Positions 1-10,431 of a stretch of DNA of 64,000 nucleotides are shown here, one piece after another; the first letter of the stretch is position 1, and the number at the start of each line of letters is the position of its first letter. Source of the DNA: Pedococcus cremeus (GTDB taxonomy: Bacteria; Actinomycetota; Actinomycetes; Actinomycetales; Dermatophilaceae); NCBI RefSeq assembly GCF_900111375.1, contig NZ_FOHB01000001.1, positions 682,001 through 746,000 on the forward strand, in the 5' to 3' direction. Position numbers and translations under genes: made by a program. The notes under the pieces were generated by a model that saw nothing but the letters and a program-made list of their open reading frames with translations, was not told the DNA's origin and searched no databases.

Positions 1-525
1 CTCGTCGACCGACAGGGTGGTCTGCGAGAGCCACACGACCTTCTCCGGGTCGCGCACGGTGACGTTCTCCACGTCGTCGGGGCCGTCGACGAGCGTGATG
101 TGCTCAGGCGCCTCGCCGGAGGTGCCGACGACCTCCTCGTGGCCCTCGTGGCCGATCAGGAGGATGTCGTAGTCGTCACCTGCGAACCGGACGGCCTCAC
201 GGTGCACCTTGGTCACCAGCGGGCAGGTCGCGTCGATCGTCTTGAGGCTGAGCGCCTTGGCCTCCTCGTGCACCACCGGCGCGACGCCGTGGGCTGAGAA
301 GATCACGGTGGCACCCTCGGGCACCTCGTCGGTCTCCTCGACGAAGATGGCGCCCCTCTTCTGGAGGGTGGTCACGACGTGCTTGTTGTGGACGATCTCC
401 TTGCGCACGTAGACCGGCGGCCCGTAGAGCTCCAGCGCCTTCTCGACCGTCACCACGGCCCGGTCGACGCCGGCGCAGTACCCACGCGGGGCAGCCAGCA
501 GGACACGTTTCGAGGCAGAGGTCAT
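1..525 (-). CDS. ispH: 4-hydroxy-3-methylbut-2-enyl diphosphate reductase, 3'-truncated by window edge
   Basis: IspH is the last enzyme of the MEP isoprenoid pathway; it reduces HMBPP to IPP and DMAPP in the cytoplasm using a [4Fe-4S] cluster. The 175 visible residues contain the N-terminal GYCAGV motif with the first cluster cysteine, the DATCPLV motif with the second, and the [10 protein letters not shown] segment of the family. The reading frame runs off the left edge, so the third cysteine and the C-terminus are not seen. The ATG at 525 is chosen because the protein begins directly with the family's N-terminus, and a TACCAT hexamer lies 6 nt upstream (leaderless start). Divergent from the xse genes, as often in actinobacteria. 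Confidence 0.95.
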   Translation of the reverse strand, partial: MTSASKRVLLAAPRGYCAGVDRAVVTVEKALELYGPPVYVRKEIVHNKHVVTTLQKRGAIFVEETDEVPEGATVIFSAHGVAPVVHEEAKALSLKTIDATCPLVTKVHREAVRFAGDDYDILLIGHEGHEEVVGTSGEAPEHITLVDGPDDVENVTVRDPEKVVWLSQTTLSVDE

Positions 526-531
526 GCCTCC

Positions 532-537
532 ATGGTA
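532..537 (-). promoter_or_regulatory. -10 box of ispH, leaderless start
   Basis: TACCAT on the minus strand with six bases before the ATG at 525. This matches the TAnnnT-N6/7-start pattern repeated at several genes in this window, so transcription probably begins at the start codon. A GGAGG also lies directly before the ATG but too close for a normal ribosome site. Inferred from spacing only. Confidence 0.45.
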
Positions 538-589
538 GGTGGCGGGTCCGGAACGCCCGAATCCGCGAGGCCGGTATGCCGCCGCCGGT

Positions 590-694
590 GACCCGAGGTC
601 TGGGACCTGGGCCAACCCCGCGTTCTTGACCCGAAGTCTGGGACCTCGGGCCAACCCGGCGCTCTTGACCCGAAGTCTGGGACTTCGGCAGCCC
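590..694. repeat. three tandem copies of a 38-39 bp hairpin repeat
   Basis: Copies begin at 590, 628 and 667, each opening with GACCCGA. Each holds a 7-5-7 inverted repeat around the loop CTGGG: 593-611, 631-649 and 670-688. The third copy is a perfect palindrome (CCGAAGT/ACTTCGG) and the other two carry one mismatch each. The array lies between the ispH start and a VOC gene in a 244-bp non-coding stretch, which also holds two direct GTATGCCG copies (574-581, 717-724). Function unknown. Confidence 0.8.
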
Positions 695-769
695 TTGGGC
701 CGCCGACCGCGATCCGGTATGCCGCGCCCCCGGTCGCGAGGCCGGCCGCCTGCGGGTAGGCAGGGAGCC

Positions 770-1159
770 ATGATCCGCGGACGCACCCCGGCCAGCCCGC
801 TCGGCATCACCCTCGACGCCGCCGACGCGCAGGCCCTCGCCCGCTTCTACCGCGACCTGCTCGGGTGGGAGCTAGTCGAGGACACGTCGGCCTGGTGCAC
901 CCTGCGGGCACCCGGCTCACCGGTCACGCTCGCGGTCAAGGGCGAGCCGCTGCACCAGCGACCCACCTGGCCGGCCCGCGAGGGGGCCCAGCAGATGCAG
1001 GCCCACCTCGAGCTGCCGGTGGACGACCTCGACGGCGCCGTGCACGATGCCGTCGAGCTCGGCGCGGAGCTGCCCGGCCACCAGCCGCAGCCCCACGTGC
1101 GTGTCCTGCTCGACCCCGCCGGCCACCCGTTCTGCCTCTACACCGAGCCAGACGCCTGA
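770..1159 (+). CDS. VOC-superfamily (glyoxalase/bleomycin-resistance fold) protein
   Basis: A 129-residue protein of the vicinal-oxygen-chelate fold. The N-terminus ([25 protein letters not shown]) is the first beta-alpha-beta-beta unit, with the typical FYRDLLGWE; the second half has a [13 protein letters not shown] strand-helix and ends in the typical [12 protein letters not shown] strand. The length fits a single two-module subunit. The substrate cannot be told; actinobacterial proteins of this type are usually annotated only as VOC family. The ATG at 770 is chosen over upstream in-frame codons because AGGGAG lies just before it and similarity to the family begins there. Confidence 0.85.
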   Translation: MIRGRTPASPLGITLDAADAQALARFYRDLLGWELVEDTSAWCTLRAPGSPVTLAVKGEPLHQRPTWPAREGAQQMQAHLELPVDDLDGAVHDAVELGAELPGHQPQPHVRVLLDPAGHPFCLYTEPDA

Positions 1160-1279
1160 GCCGCGCCTGCGCGCCTGTCCGCCCGCGGTGCACCACGCCC
1201 GTCCGCCAGTCGCCCCGCGACGCACCACCCCCGTCTGCGCCCGGGCGTGGTGCGCCGCCCCTCCGTCGGCGTCGGCTCC

Positions 1280-1285
1280 TAGAGT
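1280..1285 (+). promoter_or_regulatory. -10 box of xseA, leaderless start
   Basis: TAGAGT with seven bases between it and the GTG at 1293. The same hexamer precedes glpX and the fumarase gene in this window. No clear -35 box is visible. The spacing implies that transcription starts at or next to the GTG. Confidence 0.5.
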
Positions 1286-1292
1286 GGCGTCC

Positions 1293-2531
1293 GTGACGCC
1301 GCCAGACCTGCCCGAGCGGGCCGCCGACACCACGGCCGACCAGCCCTGGCCGGTGCGGCTGCTGAGCATGCGGATCGCCGAGTACGTCGAGAAGATGTCG
1401 GTGCTCTGGGTGGAGGGCCAGGTCGTGCAGCTCACCCGCCGGCCCGGTGCCCGCACCGCCTACCTCACGCTCCGCGACCCCGACGTCGACATGTCGCTGT
1501 CGGTGGCGATCCAGGTCAACGCGCTCGACGCGATGCCCACGCCGCTCAGCCAGGGCGCGCGGGTCGTGCTCCAGGCCAAGCCGGTCTTCTGGACCCAGCG
1601 TGGCTCCCTGATGCTCGACGCCCGCCAGATCCGGCCGGTCGGCGTGGGTGAGCTGCTGGCCCGCCTCGAGCACCTCAAGCGCACGCTGGCCTCGGAGGGC
1701 CTGTTCGACCGCGAGCGCAAGAAGCCCCTCCCCTTCCTCCCCCGCACCGTGGGGCTGGTCTGCGGCCGGGCGAGCGCGGCCGAGAAGGACGTCGTGGAGA
1801 ACGCCCGCCGCCGCTGGCCGACCGTGCGCTTCGCCATCCGCGAGGTCGCCGTGCAGGGCCCGACCGCCGTCACCGAGGTCACCGCGGCCCTGGCGGAGCT
1901 CGACGCCGACCCCACGGTCGAGGTCATCGTCATCGCCCGTGGCGGTGGCTCGGTGGAGGACCTGCTGCCCTTCAGCAACGAGAGCCTGCTGCGCGCCGTG
2001 GCGGCCGCCCGCACGCCGGTGGTCAGCGCCATCGGGCACGACGTCGACAGCCCGCTGCTCGACCACGTCGCCGACTGGCGGGCCTCGACGCCGACCGACG
2101 CCGGCAAGCGGGTGGTGCCGGACGCCGCGGACGAGCGCCGCGGCATACAACAGTCGCGCGAGCGGGGCCGAAGGGCGCTGGCCGGGCGCATCGCCGGCGA
2201 GCGGCGCCACCTGACCTCGCTGCGCTCCCGCCCCGTGATGGCCGACCCCACGGCGATCATCAGGGCGCGTCGCGAGGAGCTCGAGGCCCTGCGGCAGCGT
2301 TCCCGGCACCGCGTCACCGCGGCCGTGCACCGCGCCGCCGACCAGGTCGCGCACCTGCGCGCCCAGGTGCGCACCCTCTCTCCCCTGTCCACGCTCGAGC
2401 GCGGGTATGCCGTGGTGCAGCACGCGGACGGACGGATCGTCATGGACCAGGCCGACCTCGAGGTCGAGGAGCTCCTGCGGGTGCGGGTGGCCCGAGGGGA
2501 CTTCGCGGCCCGTGTCGTGGGGCTGCCCTAG
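1293..2531 (+). CDS. xseA: exodeoxyribonuclease VII large subunit
   Basis: Catalytic subunit of exonuclease VII, which degrades single-stranded DNA from both ends in mismatch repair and recombination. The 412-residue product has the N-terminal OB-fold (about residues 20-115, with SVLWVEGQV), then the family core: GLVCGRASAAEKDV, the glycine-rich VIARGGGSVEDLLPF, and SAIGHDVDSPLLDHVADWRA followed by STPTDA. A coiled-coil C-terminal part ends in LERGYAVVQ. GTG 1293 is preferred for its -10 box spacing; GTG 1284 in the same frame is the alternative. It carries two GTATGCCG-type sites that use the rare codons ATA and TAT. xseB follows 10 bp downstream. Confidence 0.95.
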   Translation: MTPPDLPERAADTTADQPWPVRLLSMRIAEYVEKMSVLWVEGQVVQLTRRPGARTAYLTLRDPDVDMSLSVAIQVNALDAMPTPLSQGARVVLQAKPVFWTQRGSLMLDARQIRPVGVGELLARLEHLKRTLASEGLFDRERKKPLPFLPRTVGLVCGRASAAEKDVVENARRRWPTVRFAIREVAVQGPTAVTEVTAALAELDADPTVEVIVIARGGGSVEDLLPFSNESLLRAVAAARTPVVSAIGHDVDSPLLDHVADWRASTPTDAGKRVVPDAADERRGIQQSRERGRRALAGRIAGERRHLTSLRSRPVMADPTAIIRARREELEALRQRSRHRVTAAVHRAADQVAHLRAQVRTLSPLSTLERGYAVVQHADGRIVMDQADLEVEELLRVRVARGDFAARVVGLP

Positions 2532-2534
2532 GGT
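2529..2534 (+). promoter_or_regulatory. -10 box of xseB formed by the xseA stop codon
   Basis: TAGGGT begins with the TAG stop of xseA (2529-2531) and ends 7 nt before the xseB ATG. If used, xseB has its own leaderless transcript besides any read-through from xseA. No ribosome-binding site is visible between the hexamer and the ATG, which supports the leaderless reading. Confidence 0.4.
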
Positions 2535-2541
2535 GTTCGCC

Positions 2542-2778
2542 ATGGCGAAGGACACCCAGGCGCCCCCAACCCCGGCCGAGGAGTTCCCCGACATCGCGGA
2601 GCTGCCCTACGAGGCCGCGCGCGACGAGCTCGTCTCGATCGTCGCCCAGCTCGAGGGCGGCCAGGCCGGCCTCGAGGAGAGCATGCGTCTGTGGCGGCGG
2701 GGCGAGGCCCTGGCCGCCCACTGCAGCACCTGGCTCGACGAGGCGGAGGCCTCGCTGGCCGGCACCGACGAGGAGTGA
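2542..2778 (+). CDS. xseB: exodeoxyribonuclease VII small subunit
   Basis: Small helical subunit of exonuclease VII; several copies pair with one XseA. The 78-residue product has the family signature: PYEAARDELVSIVAQLEGG (first helix), then GLEESMRLWRRGEALAAHC (second helix, with the usual hydrophobic spacing), and an acidic tail. The normal length is 60-85 residues. It follows xseA by 10 bp on the same strand. The first residues (MAKDTQAPPTPAEEF) are a poorly conserved lead-in. The stop codon opens a 15-nt tandem repeat carrying further in-frame TGA codons. Confidence 0.93.
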   Translation: MAKDTQAPPTPAEEFPDIAELPYEAARDELVSIVAQLEGGQAGLEESMRLWRRGEALAAHCSTWLDEAEASLAGTDEE

Positions 2779-2823
2779 CCGGCCGAGGAGTGACCGGCGG
2801 AACTGTGACCAGCCGAGGAGTGC
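2776..2823 (+). repeat. 15-nt tandem repeat carrying in-frame TGA stops after xseB
   Basis: TGA occurs at 2776 (the real stop), 2791 and 2806, and TGC at 2821, each 15 nt apart. The units read TGACCGGCCGAGGAG, TGACCGGCGGAACTG and TGACCAGCCGAGGAG. All stops fall in the same frame. It looks like local duplication of the 3' end of the gene. Confidence 0.7.
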
Positions 2824-2836
2824 CGAGCCCGGGCGA

Positions 2837-3400
2837 CTAGCTCGTCGGCTTGACGACCTGGAGCTTCTCCGCGAAGGCCTTCAGCTCGTCGAACGTACCC
2901 GTGCCGGTGATGAGGGTGGTCAGCCCGTCGGCGGTCTTCCGGGTGTCCAAGAGGCTGCGCTGCACCTTGGGGGTGCGCTCGAACGTCGTCCAGGTCCGCT
3001 CGGCCGCCTGCACCTCACCGGTGCGCTTGGCGCGGTTGGTCTGCGCCTCGATCCACCCGCTGGTGGCGCCCTTGGTCTGCTCGAGCGCGACGTAGTTGCC
3101 GCTGGGGGCGGTGTAGCCGGCATGCCAGGTCTGCAGCCCGTCGGTGCTGCGGACGTAGCGGACGCTGGTGGCCTTCCACCCCTCGGGCAGGCCGACCGGC
3201 TGCGAGATGCCCCAGCCGCTCTCCCGGGCCACGCCGACGGCGGCCGCGCCCACGTCGACGGGCGGCTGCGAGATGGTGCTGACCCGCGGCACGATGGCGA
3301 TGAGCAGCGCCACGAGGGCAGCCACCACCAGCAGGGAACGGGCCATGTTGGACACCGAGCCGGAGGCGTAGGAACTGCGGGGCGACGTGCTCACCCCCAT
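2837..3400 (-). CDS. DUF4245 family membrane-anchored protein
   Basis: A 187-residue protein of the DUF4245 family, whose gene is typically found beside glpX in actinobacteria; the function is unknown. It has a short cytoplasmic N-terminus, one membrane helix ([20 protein letters not shown], about residues 19-38) and an extracytoplasmic domain with the family segments [30 protein letters not shown] and [22 protein letters not shown] 3400 is preceded by AGGGAC. Divergent from glpX with 88 bp between the two starts, so the pair may share a control region. Confidence 0.85.
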   Translation of the reverse strand: MGVSTSPRSSYASGSVSNMARSLLVVAALVALLIAIVPRVSTISQPPVDVGAAAVGVARESGWGISQPVGLPEGWKATSVRYVRSTDGLQTWHAGYTAPSGNYVALEQTKGATSGWIEAQTNRAKRTGEVQAAERTWTTFERTPKVQRSLLDTRKTADGLTTLITGTGTFDELKAFAEKLQVVKPTS

Positions 3401-3445
3401 ATGGTCCCTGACGGTCACCTCTCCGCGCGAACCGCCCCACCCCGC

Positions 3446-3451
3446 TAGAGT
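3446..3451 (+). promoter_or_regulatory. -10 box of glpX
   Basis: TAGAGT lies 37 nt before the glpX ATG, identical to the hexamers before xseA and the fumarase gene. The predicted transcription start near 3458 leaves a leader of about 30 nt that includes GAAGGA as ribosome site. No convincing -35 is seen. Confidence 0.45.
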
Positions 3452-3488
3452 CGGGCGCATCACCCGCTGCCGCGTGAAGGAATGCCGC

Positions 3489-4535
3489 ATGCCCGAAGAC
3501 ACCCTCCCCAGTGCCCTCCGCGTCGGTGGGGAGGCGCCGGACCGCAACCTCGCCCTGGAGCTGGTCCGGGTCACCGAGGCCGCGGCGATGGCCGGCGGCC
3601 GGTGGGTCGGCCGCGGCGACAAGAACGGCGCCGACGGCGCGGCCGTGGAGGCCATGCGAACGCTGATCTCGACGGTGTCGATGAAGGGTGTCGTCGTCAT
3701 CGGCGAGGGTGAGAAGGACGACGCCCCCATGCTCTACAACGGGGAGCAGGTCGGCGACGGCAACGGCCCGGAGTGCGACGTCGCGGTCGACCCCATCGAC
3801 GGCACCACCCTGACCGCCAAGGGCATGTCCAACGCCGTCTCGGTGCTCGCCGTGTCCGAGCGGGGCTCGATGTACGACCCGAGCGCCGTCTTCTACATGG
3901 ACAAGCTGGTCACCGGGCCCGAGGCCGCCGACGTGGTCGACATCCGTCTCCCGGTGAAGGAGAACATCCGCCGCATCGCCAAGGCCAAGCGCGAGAGCCC
4001 CGAGGACGTCACGGTCGTCATGCTCGACCGCCCCCGGCACGCGGACGTCGCGCGCCAGGTGCGCGAAGCCGGCGCCCGGCTCCGCTTCATCTCGGACGGC
4101 GACGTGGCCGGCGCGATCATGGCCGCCCGCGACGACACCGGCATCGACCTGCTCCTCGGCATCGGCGGCACCCCGGAGGGCATCATCACCGCCTGCGCGA
4201 TCAAGTGCCTCGGCGGTGTCATCCAGGGCCGCCTGTGGCCCAAGGACGACGACGAGCGCCAGCGCGCCCTCGACGCCGGTCACGACCTCGACGCCGTGCT
4301 CTCGACCAACGACCTCGTCACCAGCGAGAACTGCTTCTTCGTCGCCACCGGCATCACCGACGGCGAGCTGCTCCGGGGCGTCCGCTACCGCGCCGGGAGC
4401 ATTACCACCCACTCCCTCGTCATGCGCTCGAAGTCGGGCACGATCCGCCTGATCGAGAGCCACCACCAGCTGGCCAAGCTGCGGGCCTACAGCTCGATCG
4501 ACTTCGAGCGCAACACCGCGGCGGGCCAGGCGTGA
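3489..4535 (+). CDS. glpX: class II fructose-1,6-bisphosphatase
   Basis: Hydrolyses fructose 1,6-bisphosphate to fructose 6-phosphate, the committed gluconeogenic step; in actinobacteria GlpX is usually the main or only FBPase. The 348-residue product shows the lithium-sensitive phosphatase metal sites: GRGDKNGAD (about 42-50), [12 protein letters not shown] (71-82) and DPIDGTT (101-107), then [21 protein letters not shown] 3489 has GAAGGA at a good distance. The stop codon overlaps the GTG of the next gene by 4 nt, so the two are probably translationally coupled. Confidence 0.96.
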   Translation: MPEDTLPSALRVGGEAPDRNLALELVRVTEAAAMAGGRWVGRGDKNGADGAAVEAMRTLISTVSMKGVVVIGEGEKDDAPMLYNGEQVGDGNGPECDVAVDPIDGTTLTAKGMSNAVSVLAVSERGSMYDPSAVFYMDKLVTGPEAADVVDIRLPVKENIRRIAKAKRESPEDVTVVMLDRPRHADVARQVREAGARLRFISDGDVAGAIMAARDDTGIDLLLGIGGTPEGIITACAIKCLGGVIQGRLWPKDDDERQRALDAGHDLDAVLSTNDLVTSENCFFVATGITDGELLRGVRYRAGSITTHSLVMRSKSGTIRLIESHHQLAKLRAYSSIDFERNTAAGQA

Positions 4536-5491
4536 GCGACCCGGCCGTGGACGAGCACGCTGTCACCGGTGACGCGGGGAACGACCGCGTCCTCGTCGTC
4601 GGCGAGGCCCTCATCGACCGTGTCCGCGACGCCGACGGCGACGTCGTCGAGCACGTGGGCGGCAGCCCCGCCAACGTGGCCGTCGGCCTGGCCCGGCTCG
4701 ACCAGCGGGTCGACTTCGCCACCCGTCTAGGTCCGGACGCCCGCGGCACCCGCATCGCCGACCACCTGACCCGGCACGGCGTCTCGCTCCTGAGCACCAC
4801 CGTCGGGGAACAGTCGACGTCGGTGGCGGAGGCCCACCTCGACGCGGCTGGGGCCGCCGAGTACACCTTCGACCTGCACTGGGACCTCCCCCACGTCGAG
4901 GTCCCGGCCGGCACGACCCACGTCCACACGGGCTCCATCGCGGCCATCCTCGAGCCGGGCGCGCGCTCGGTGGCGGCGGCCCTGCGCGACGCCCACGAGC
5001 AGGCCACGGTCTCCTACGACCCCAACATCCGGCCCGACATCATGGGCGACCTCGACGTCGTCCGTGGCCACGTCGAGGAGCTGGTCGCCCTCTCCGACGT
5101 CGTCAAGGCCAGCGAGGACGACCTGCTGCTGCTCTACCCCGGCTCGGCGGTCTCCGACGTGCTGCGCCGCTGGGGAGCGCTCGGCCCCGCCCTCGTCGTG
5201 GTGACGCGCGGGCCCGACGGCGTCGTCTTCGGTCTCAGCACCACCGGCGAGGTCGCGTCCGCCCCCACCCTGGCGCAGGCGGTCGTCGACACCGTCGGCG
5301 CGGGTGACTCCTTCATGGCCGGGCTGCTCTCCGGGCTGGCCTCGGCCGGCCTGACCGGCGCAGAGGGCCGCAAGCGGCTGGCCGACGCCACGCTGGCCGG
5401 CGTGCGGCCCGCCATCGACCGGGCGCTGGCCTGCGCGGCCGCCACCGTCGCGCGAGCCGGCGCCTACGCGCCCAGCCTCGACGAGCTCTGA
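4532..5491 (+). CDS. PfkB-family carbohydrate kinase, probably fructokinase
   Basis: A 319-residue ribokinase/PfkB-fold kinase. It has PfkB signature 1, [14 protein letters not shown] (about 43-56), and signature 2, [17 protein letters not shown], with the catalytic base at Asp259; NIRP and [10 protein letters not shown] are also typical. The GTG start overlaps the glpX stop as GTGA. Fructokinase is the likeliest role because its product, fructose 6-phosphate, is also the product of GlpX, but substrate specificity cannot be read from sequence; other hexoses or nucleosides remain possible. Confidence 0.85.
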   Translation: MSDPAVDEHAVTGDAGNDRVLVVGEALIDRVRDADGDVVEHVGGSPANVAVGLARLDQRVDFATRLGPDARGTRIADHLTRHGVSLLSTTVGEQSTSVAEAHLDAAGAAEYTFDLHWDLPHVEVPAGTTHVHTGSIAAILEPGARSVAAALRDAHEQATVSYDPNIRPDIMGDLDVVRGHVEELVALSDVVKASEDDLLLLYPGSAVSDVLRRWGALGPALVVVTRGPDGVVFGLSTTGEVASAPTLAQAVVDTVGAGDSFMAGLLSGLASAGLTGAEGRKRLADATLAGVRPAIDRALACAAATVARAGAYAPSLDEL

Positions 5492-5493
5492 GA

Positions 5494-5603
5494 GGTATGC
5501 CGCAGCCGGTCACCTTCGACGGCCACCCGCGGCCGGCCACCGTTGCCCCCGTGGCGTCGCGCAACCGGGGAGCCGCGGGGCCGCGCCGGCCCCGCGGCAT
5601 ACC
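5494..5603. repeat. inverted pair of GGTATGCCG sites flanking a GC-rich spacer
   Basis: GGTATGCCG at 5494-5502 and its reverse complement at 5595-5603 bracket about 92 bp. The pair starts 3 bp after the stop codon of the sugar kinase and ends before the fumarase promoter. The inner sequence has further GC-rich complementarity (for example GCCGCGGGGCC against nearby GGCCCCGCGGC). It may act as a terminator; there is no T-run. Confidence 0.6.
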
Positions 5604-5643
5604 ACTGCGTGGAGGCGCCCGCGGGGCGCCACGGCGCCGGTCG

Positions 5644-5649
5644 TAGAGT
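5644..5649 (+). promoter_or_regulatory. -10 box of fumarase-carbonic anhydrase unit
   Basis: TAGAGT lies 41 nt before the ATG at 5690, with a predicted start of transcription near 5656 and GAGGA as ribosome site. It is the third exact TAGAGT upstream of a plus-strand gene in the first 6 kb. Confidence 0.45.
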
Positions 5650-5689
5650 GACCCCGAGTCCGCCGCGTCCCTGAGGAGCACACCTGCCC

Positions 5690-7387
<1,698 letters not shown>

Positions 7388-7400
7388 CAGGAGGACAGCA

Positions 7401-7901
7401 ATGGACACCAGTGCGTTCGACGACCTTCTCGAGGCGAACCGCAAGTTCGCCGAGAGCTTCACCCTGAGCGGGTTCGACGGCGTCGCCCACGCGGGCGTCG
7501 CGATCGTCACCTGCATGGACTCGCGCATCGACCCGCTGGGCATGCTCGGGCTCAAGCCGGGTGACGCCAAGATCTTCCGCAACCCAGGCGGCCGCATCAC
7601 CCCACAGGCACTCGAGGCCCTCGTGCTCGGGGTACACCTCCTGGGCGTCAACCGGATCCTCGTCATACCCCACACCCGGTGCGCGATGGCCACCCACACC
7701 GAGGAGCAGCTGCACGAGGAGGTCGGCAGGAAAGCCGGGCAGGATGCCTCCTGGCAGCCGTTCGGCGTGGTCGAGGACCAGGTCGAGGCCCTGCGGCAGG
7801 ACCTCGCGAAGGTGCGCTCGCACCCGCTCGTCCCCGACTCCGTGGCCGTGGGTGGCTTCGTCTACGACGTCGACACGGGCCTGCTCGAGCCGATCGGCTG
7901 A
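7401..7901 (+). CDS. beta-class carbonic anhydrase
   Basis: Interconverts CO2 and bicarbonate. The 166-residue product has the zinc site of the short beta class: Cys38 and the Asp40-Arg42 dyad in CMDSRID, then His91 and Cys94 in HTRC. The NPGGR segment (61-65) is also characteristic. It has no signal peptide and is cytoplasmic. It is co-transcribed with the class I fumarase 13 bp upstream; this may tie bicarbonate supply to anaplerosis, but that link is inference. 184 bp without a gene follow before the next start. Confidence 0.92.
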   Translation: MDTSAFDDLLEANRKFAESFTLSGFDGVAHAGVAIVTCMDSRIDPLGMLGLKPGDAKIFRNPGGRITPQALEALVLGVHLLGVNRILVIPHTRCAMATHTEEQLHEEVGRKAGQDASWQPFGVVEDQVEALRQDLAKVRSHPLVPDSVAVGGFVYDVDTGLLEPIG

Positions 7902-8085
7902 CGGCCCGCCGTCCGCGACAGGGACGACCGGGAACCCCGCCTGCGGGGCGCCCAGTCGCGGGTTGGGCCCGACGAAACCGTGCCTGCCCGTGAATCGCTC
8001 CCCCCGGGCCGATCGAGCCGGTGAACCCCTCCCGGCGGGCGCGTGACCGGCCTACCCTTGGTGACCTGACCACCCGGGAGGAGCC

Positions 8086-8853
8086 ATGGACGACGTGCAG
8101 CGCTGGCTGGCTCTGTCGGCCGACGTCCTCGGCGAGCCCGACCCCCAGGTCGCCGAGGTGATGCTCGCCGAGGGGCTGTGCTCGTGGGGCCACGCGTACC
8201 TGACGGTGCGCGCGGTCACCAAGCCCGTCGTCCACCTCGACGAGGTCGCGGTGTACCCGCCGACCCCCTGGGAGGACACCGGCACCTGGGAGTCGGTCGT
8301 CGAGACCGGCGCGCAGGCCCACCCGCTGTACGCCTACAACGCCACCACCCGCACGTCTGCACCGACGACCATGGCCCAGGTGCTCGGCTGGGGCTGGGAG
8401 CTGCCCGAGGTGGTCTCCGCGCTGATGGAGGATCTCGGCTTCACCGAGCACCAGATGACCATCCCGCTCGCGGCGAACCCCCACGGTGCCCGTGACGCCT
8501 ACGCCCTGGTCAGCGAGGATCCCTACCTCGACGACGACGTCGAGCGCGCCGCCACGCTGCAGTCGCTGGTGGCAGGCCTGGACGCGCACGTGCGGCTGCT
8601 CCGCGAAGCCCGCGCGCGTGGCGACGGCGCCCCCGACCCGCTCGGGGTGCCGCTCACACCGAGGGAGCGGGTGGTGCTCGACCTCGTCGCCCAGGGCCAC
8701 ACCGTCGAGGGCATCGCGACGCGTCTGGCCATCTCGCCCCGCACGGTGCACAAGCACCAGGAGCACCTCTACCGCAAGCTGGGCGCTGTGGACCGCCTCT
8801 CAGCGGTCCTCAGCGCCCAGCGTCGAGGTCTGCTCAGGTCCCCCGACCGCTGA
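8086..8853 (+). CDS. LuxR-type transcriptional regulator
   Basis: A 255-residue regulator with a C-terminal LuxR/GerE helix-turn-helix (from about 190: LTPRERVVLDLVAQG, then ISPRTVHKHQEHLYRKLG). The N-terminal 180 residues show no receiver aspartate pattern and no Walker motifs; they may be a GAF-like sensing domain but I do not recognise it. ATG 8086 has GGAGGAGCC directly upstream. A TACCCT hexamer at 8053-8058 is a possible -10. It stands alone, converging on glmM, so its targets are not indicated by neighbours. Confidence 0.8.
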   Translation: MDDVQRWLALSADVLGEPDPQVAEVMLAEGLCSWGHAYLTVRAVTKPVVHLDEVAVYPPTPWEDTGTWESVVETGAQAHPLYAYNATTRTSAPTTMAQVLGWGWELPEVVSALMEDLGFTEHQMTIPLAANPHGARDAYALVSEDPYLDDDVERAATLQSLVAGLDAHVRLLREARARGDGAPDPLGVPLTPRERVVLDLVAQGHTVEGIATRLAISPRTVHKHQEHLYRKLGAVDRLSAVLSAQRRGLLRSPDR

Positions 8854-8858
8854 CCAGA

Positions 8859-8884
8859 CCTGATCCCCCTGCATCGGGACCAGG
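8859..8884 (+). terminator. candidate terminator hairpin after the LuxR gene
   Basis: CCTGATCCC (8859-8867) and GGGACCAGG (8876-8884) form a 9-bp stem with one mismatch, starting 6 bp after the stop codon. There is no U-run. A second small hairpin (TACGCA/TGCGTA, 8918-8933) lies between it and the end of glmM and could serve the opposite strand. Confidence 0.4.
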
Positions 8885-8980
8885 ACAAGCGTCGCGGCGG
8901 CAGGGCACCGGGCGCCATACGCACCAGTGCGTAGGCCGCGTGGGCTCCTCGACGGCCGCGCGGGCGCGGGCGTGCGGTCC

Positions 8981-10330
8981 CTACTGCAGCGAGAGACGGG
9001 CGCGGACGACCTCGACGAGACGGTCCGCCACCGCCTGGGCCTGCTCCTGCTCGGCGGCCTCGACCATGACCCGGACCACGGGCTCGGTGCCCGACTTGCG
9101 CAGCAGCACGCGGCCCGAGCCCGCGAGGGCGGCCTCCTCGGCCTTGACGGCCATCTGCAGCTCCTCGTCGGTCTCGACGCGCGACTTGTCGACGCCCTTG
9201 ACGTTGACGAGCACCTGCGGGAGGCGGGTCATCACCCCGGCGAGCTCGGCGAGGCTCCGCTGCGTGTCGGCGACGCGAGCGGCCAGCATCAGGCCGGTGA
9301 GCACACCGTCGCCGGTGGTGCCGTGGTCGAGGAAGATGACGTGTCCGGACTGCTCGCCGCCGAGGGAGAGCTCGGAACGACGCATCTCCTCGAGCACGTA
9401 GCGGTCGCCCACGCCGGTCTGCACGACGGAGACACCCTCGCGCTCCATGGCCTGCAGCAGCCCGAGGTTGCTCATCACCGTGGTGACGAGGGTGTCCTTG
9501 GCGAGCGTTCCGCGGTCCTTCATGGCGAGCGCGAGGATCGCCATGATCTGGTCGCCGTCCACCTCCACGCCGTCGGCGTCGACTGCGAGGCACCGGTCGG
9601 CGTCGCCGTCGTGGGCGATACCGAGGTCGGCACCCCGTGCGACGACGGCCTCCTGGAGGTGCTCGAGGTGGGTCGAGCCGTAGCCGTCGTTGATGTTGAG
9701 CCCGTCGGGCTCGGTGCCGATCTCGTGGACCGTGGCGCCGGCGAGGCGGAACACCTCCGGCGAGACCTGGCTGGCGGCGCCGTGTGCCCCGTCGATGACG
9801 ACCTTCAGGCCGTCGAGGCGGTTCGGCAGCACGGTCAGCAGGTGGCTGATGTAGCGGGTGTGGCCGTCACGCATCTGGTGCACGCGACCGACGTTGGCAC
9901 CGGTGGGCCGGGTCCACTCCTGGTCGAGCCGGGCGGCGATCTCGTCCTCGACCTCGTCGGGCAGCTTGTGGCCACCCGCGGCGAAGAACTTGATGCCGTT
10001 GTCGGGCATCGCGTTGTGCGAGGCCGACAGCATGACGCCGAAGTCGGCGTGGGTGTCGGCAGTCAGGTAGGCGACTGCCGGGGTGGGCAGCACGCCGGCG
10101 TCGTAGACGTCGACCCCGGCGGAGGCCAGGCCGGCCACGACCGCGGCGGAGAGGAACTCACCCGACGCGCGCGGGTCGCGCCCGACCACGGCCTTGGGGC
10201 GGCGGCCCTGGGCGAGCGAGGCGTCCCCGAGGACGTGCGCTGCTGCCACTGAGAGGCTCAGGGCGAGCTCCGGGGTGATGTCGACGTTCGCGAGGCCGCG
10301 GACGCCGTCAGTGCCGAAGAGTCGTGCCAT
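8981..10330 (-). CDS. glmM: phosphoglucosamine mutase
   Basis: Converts glucosamine 6-phosphate to glucosamine 1-phosphate on the route to UDP-GlcNAc for peptidoglycan. The 449-residue product begins with the family N-terminus [12 protein letters not shown] and has the phosphoserine loop [10 protein letters not shown] (catalytic Ser104), the Mg site DGDADR and the C-terminal phosphate-binding RKSGTEP. ATG 10330 is chosen over the upstream in-frame ATG because the conserved MARLFGTDG starts there. It lies downstream of rplM-rpsI, the usual actinobacterial neighbourhood, but a strong terminator separates them. Confidence 0.96.
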   Translation of the reverse strand: MARLFGTDGVRGLANVDITPELALSLSVAAAHVLGDASLAQGRRPKAVVGRDPRASGEFLSAAVVAGLASAGVDVYDAGVLPTPAVAYLTADTHADFGVMLSASHNAMPDNGIKFFAAGGHKLPDEVEDEIAARLDQEWTRPTGANVGRVHQMRDGHTRYISHLLTVLPNRLDGLKVVIDGAHGAASQVSPEVFRLAGATVHEIGTEPDGLNINDGYGSTHLEHLQEAVVARGADLGIAHDGDADRCLAVDADGVEVDGDQIMAILALAMKDRGTLAKDTLVTTVMSNLGLLQAMEREGVSVVQTGVGDRYVLEEMRRSELSLGGEQSGHVIFLDHGTTGDGVLTGLMLAARVADTQRSLAELAGVMTRLPQVLVNVKGVDKSRVETDEELQMAVKAEEAALAGSGRVLLRKSGTEPVVRVMVEAAEQEQAQAVADRLVEVVRARLSLQ

Positions 10331-10431
10331 GAAGGGGGAACCTTTCGCGGTCAGGGGCACGCGGCACACCCGGCAGGAGTGACCGCCGCCCTCGTGAGCA
10401 GGCGCGTCCGACGCAACCTACTCCCGAAAAC

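Noticed and set aside
590-694. CRISPR array
   Set aside because: The three repeats are contiguous with no unique spacers, and no cas genes are present.
936-2594. Minus-strand open frame across xseA
   Set aside because: No family resemblance; it runs antisense through conserved xseA motifs and into non-coding DNA.
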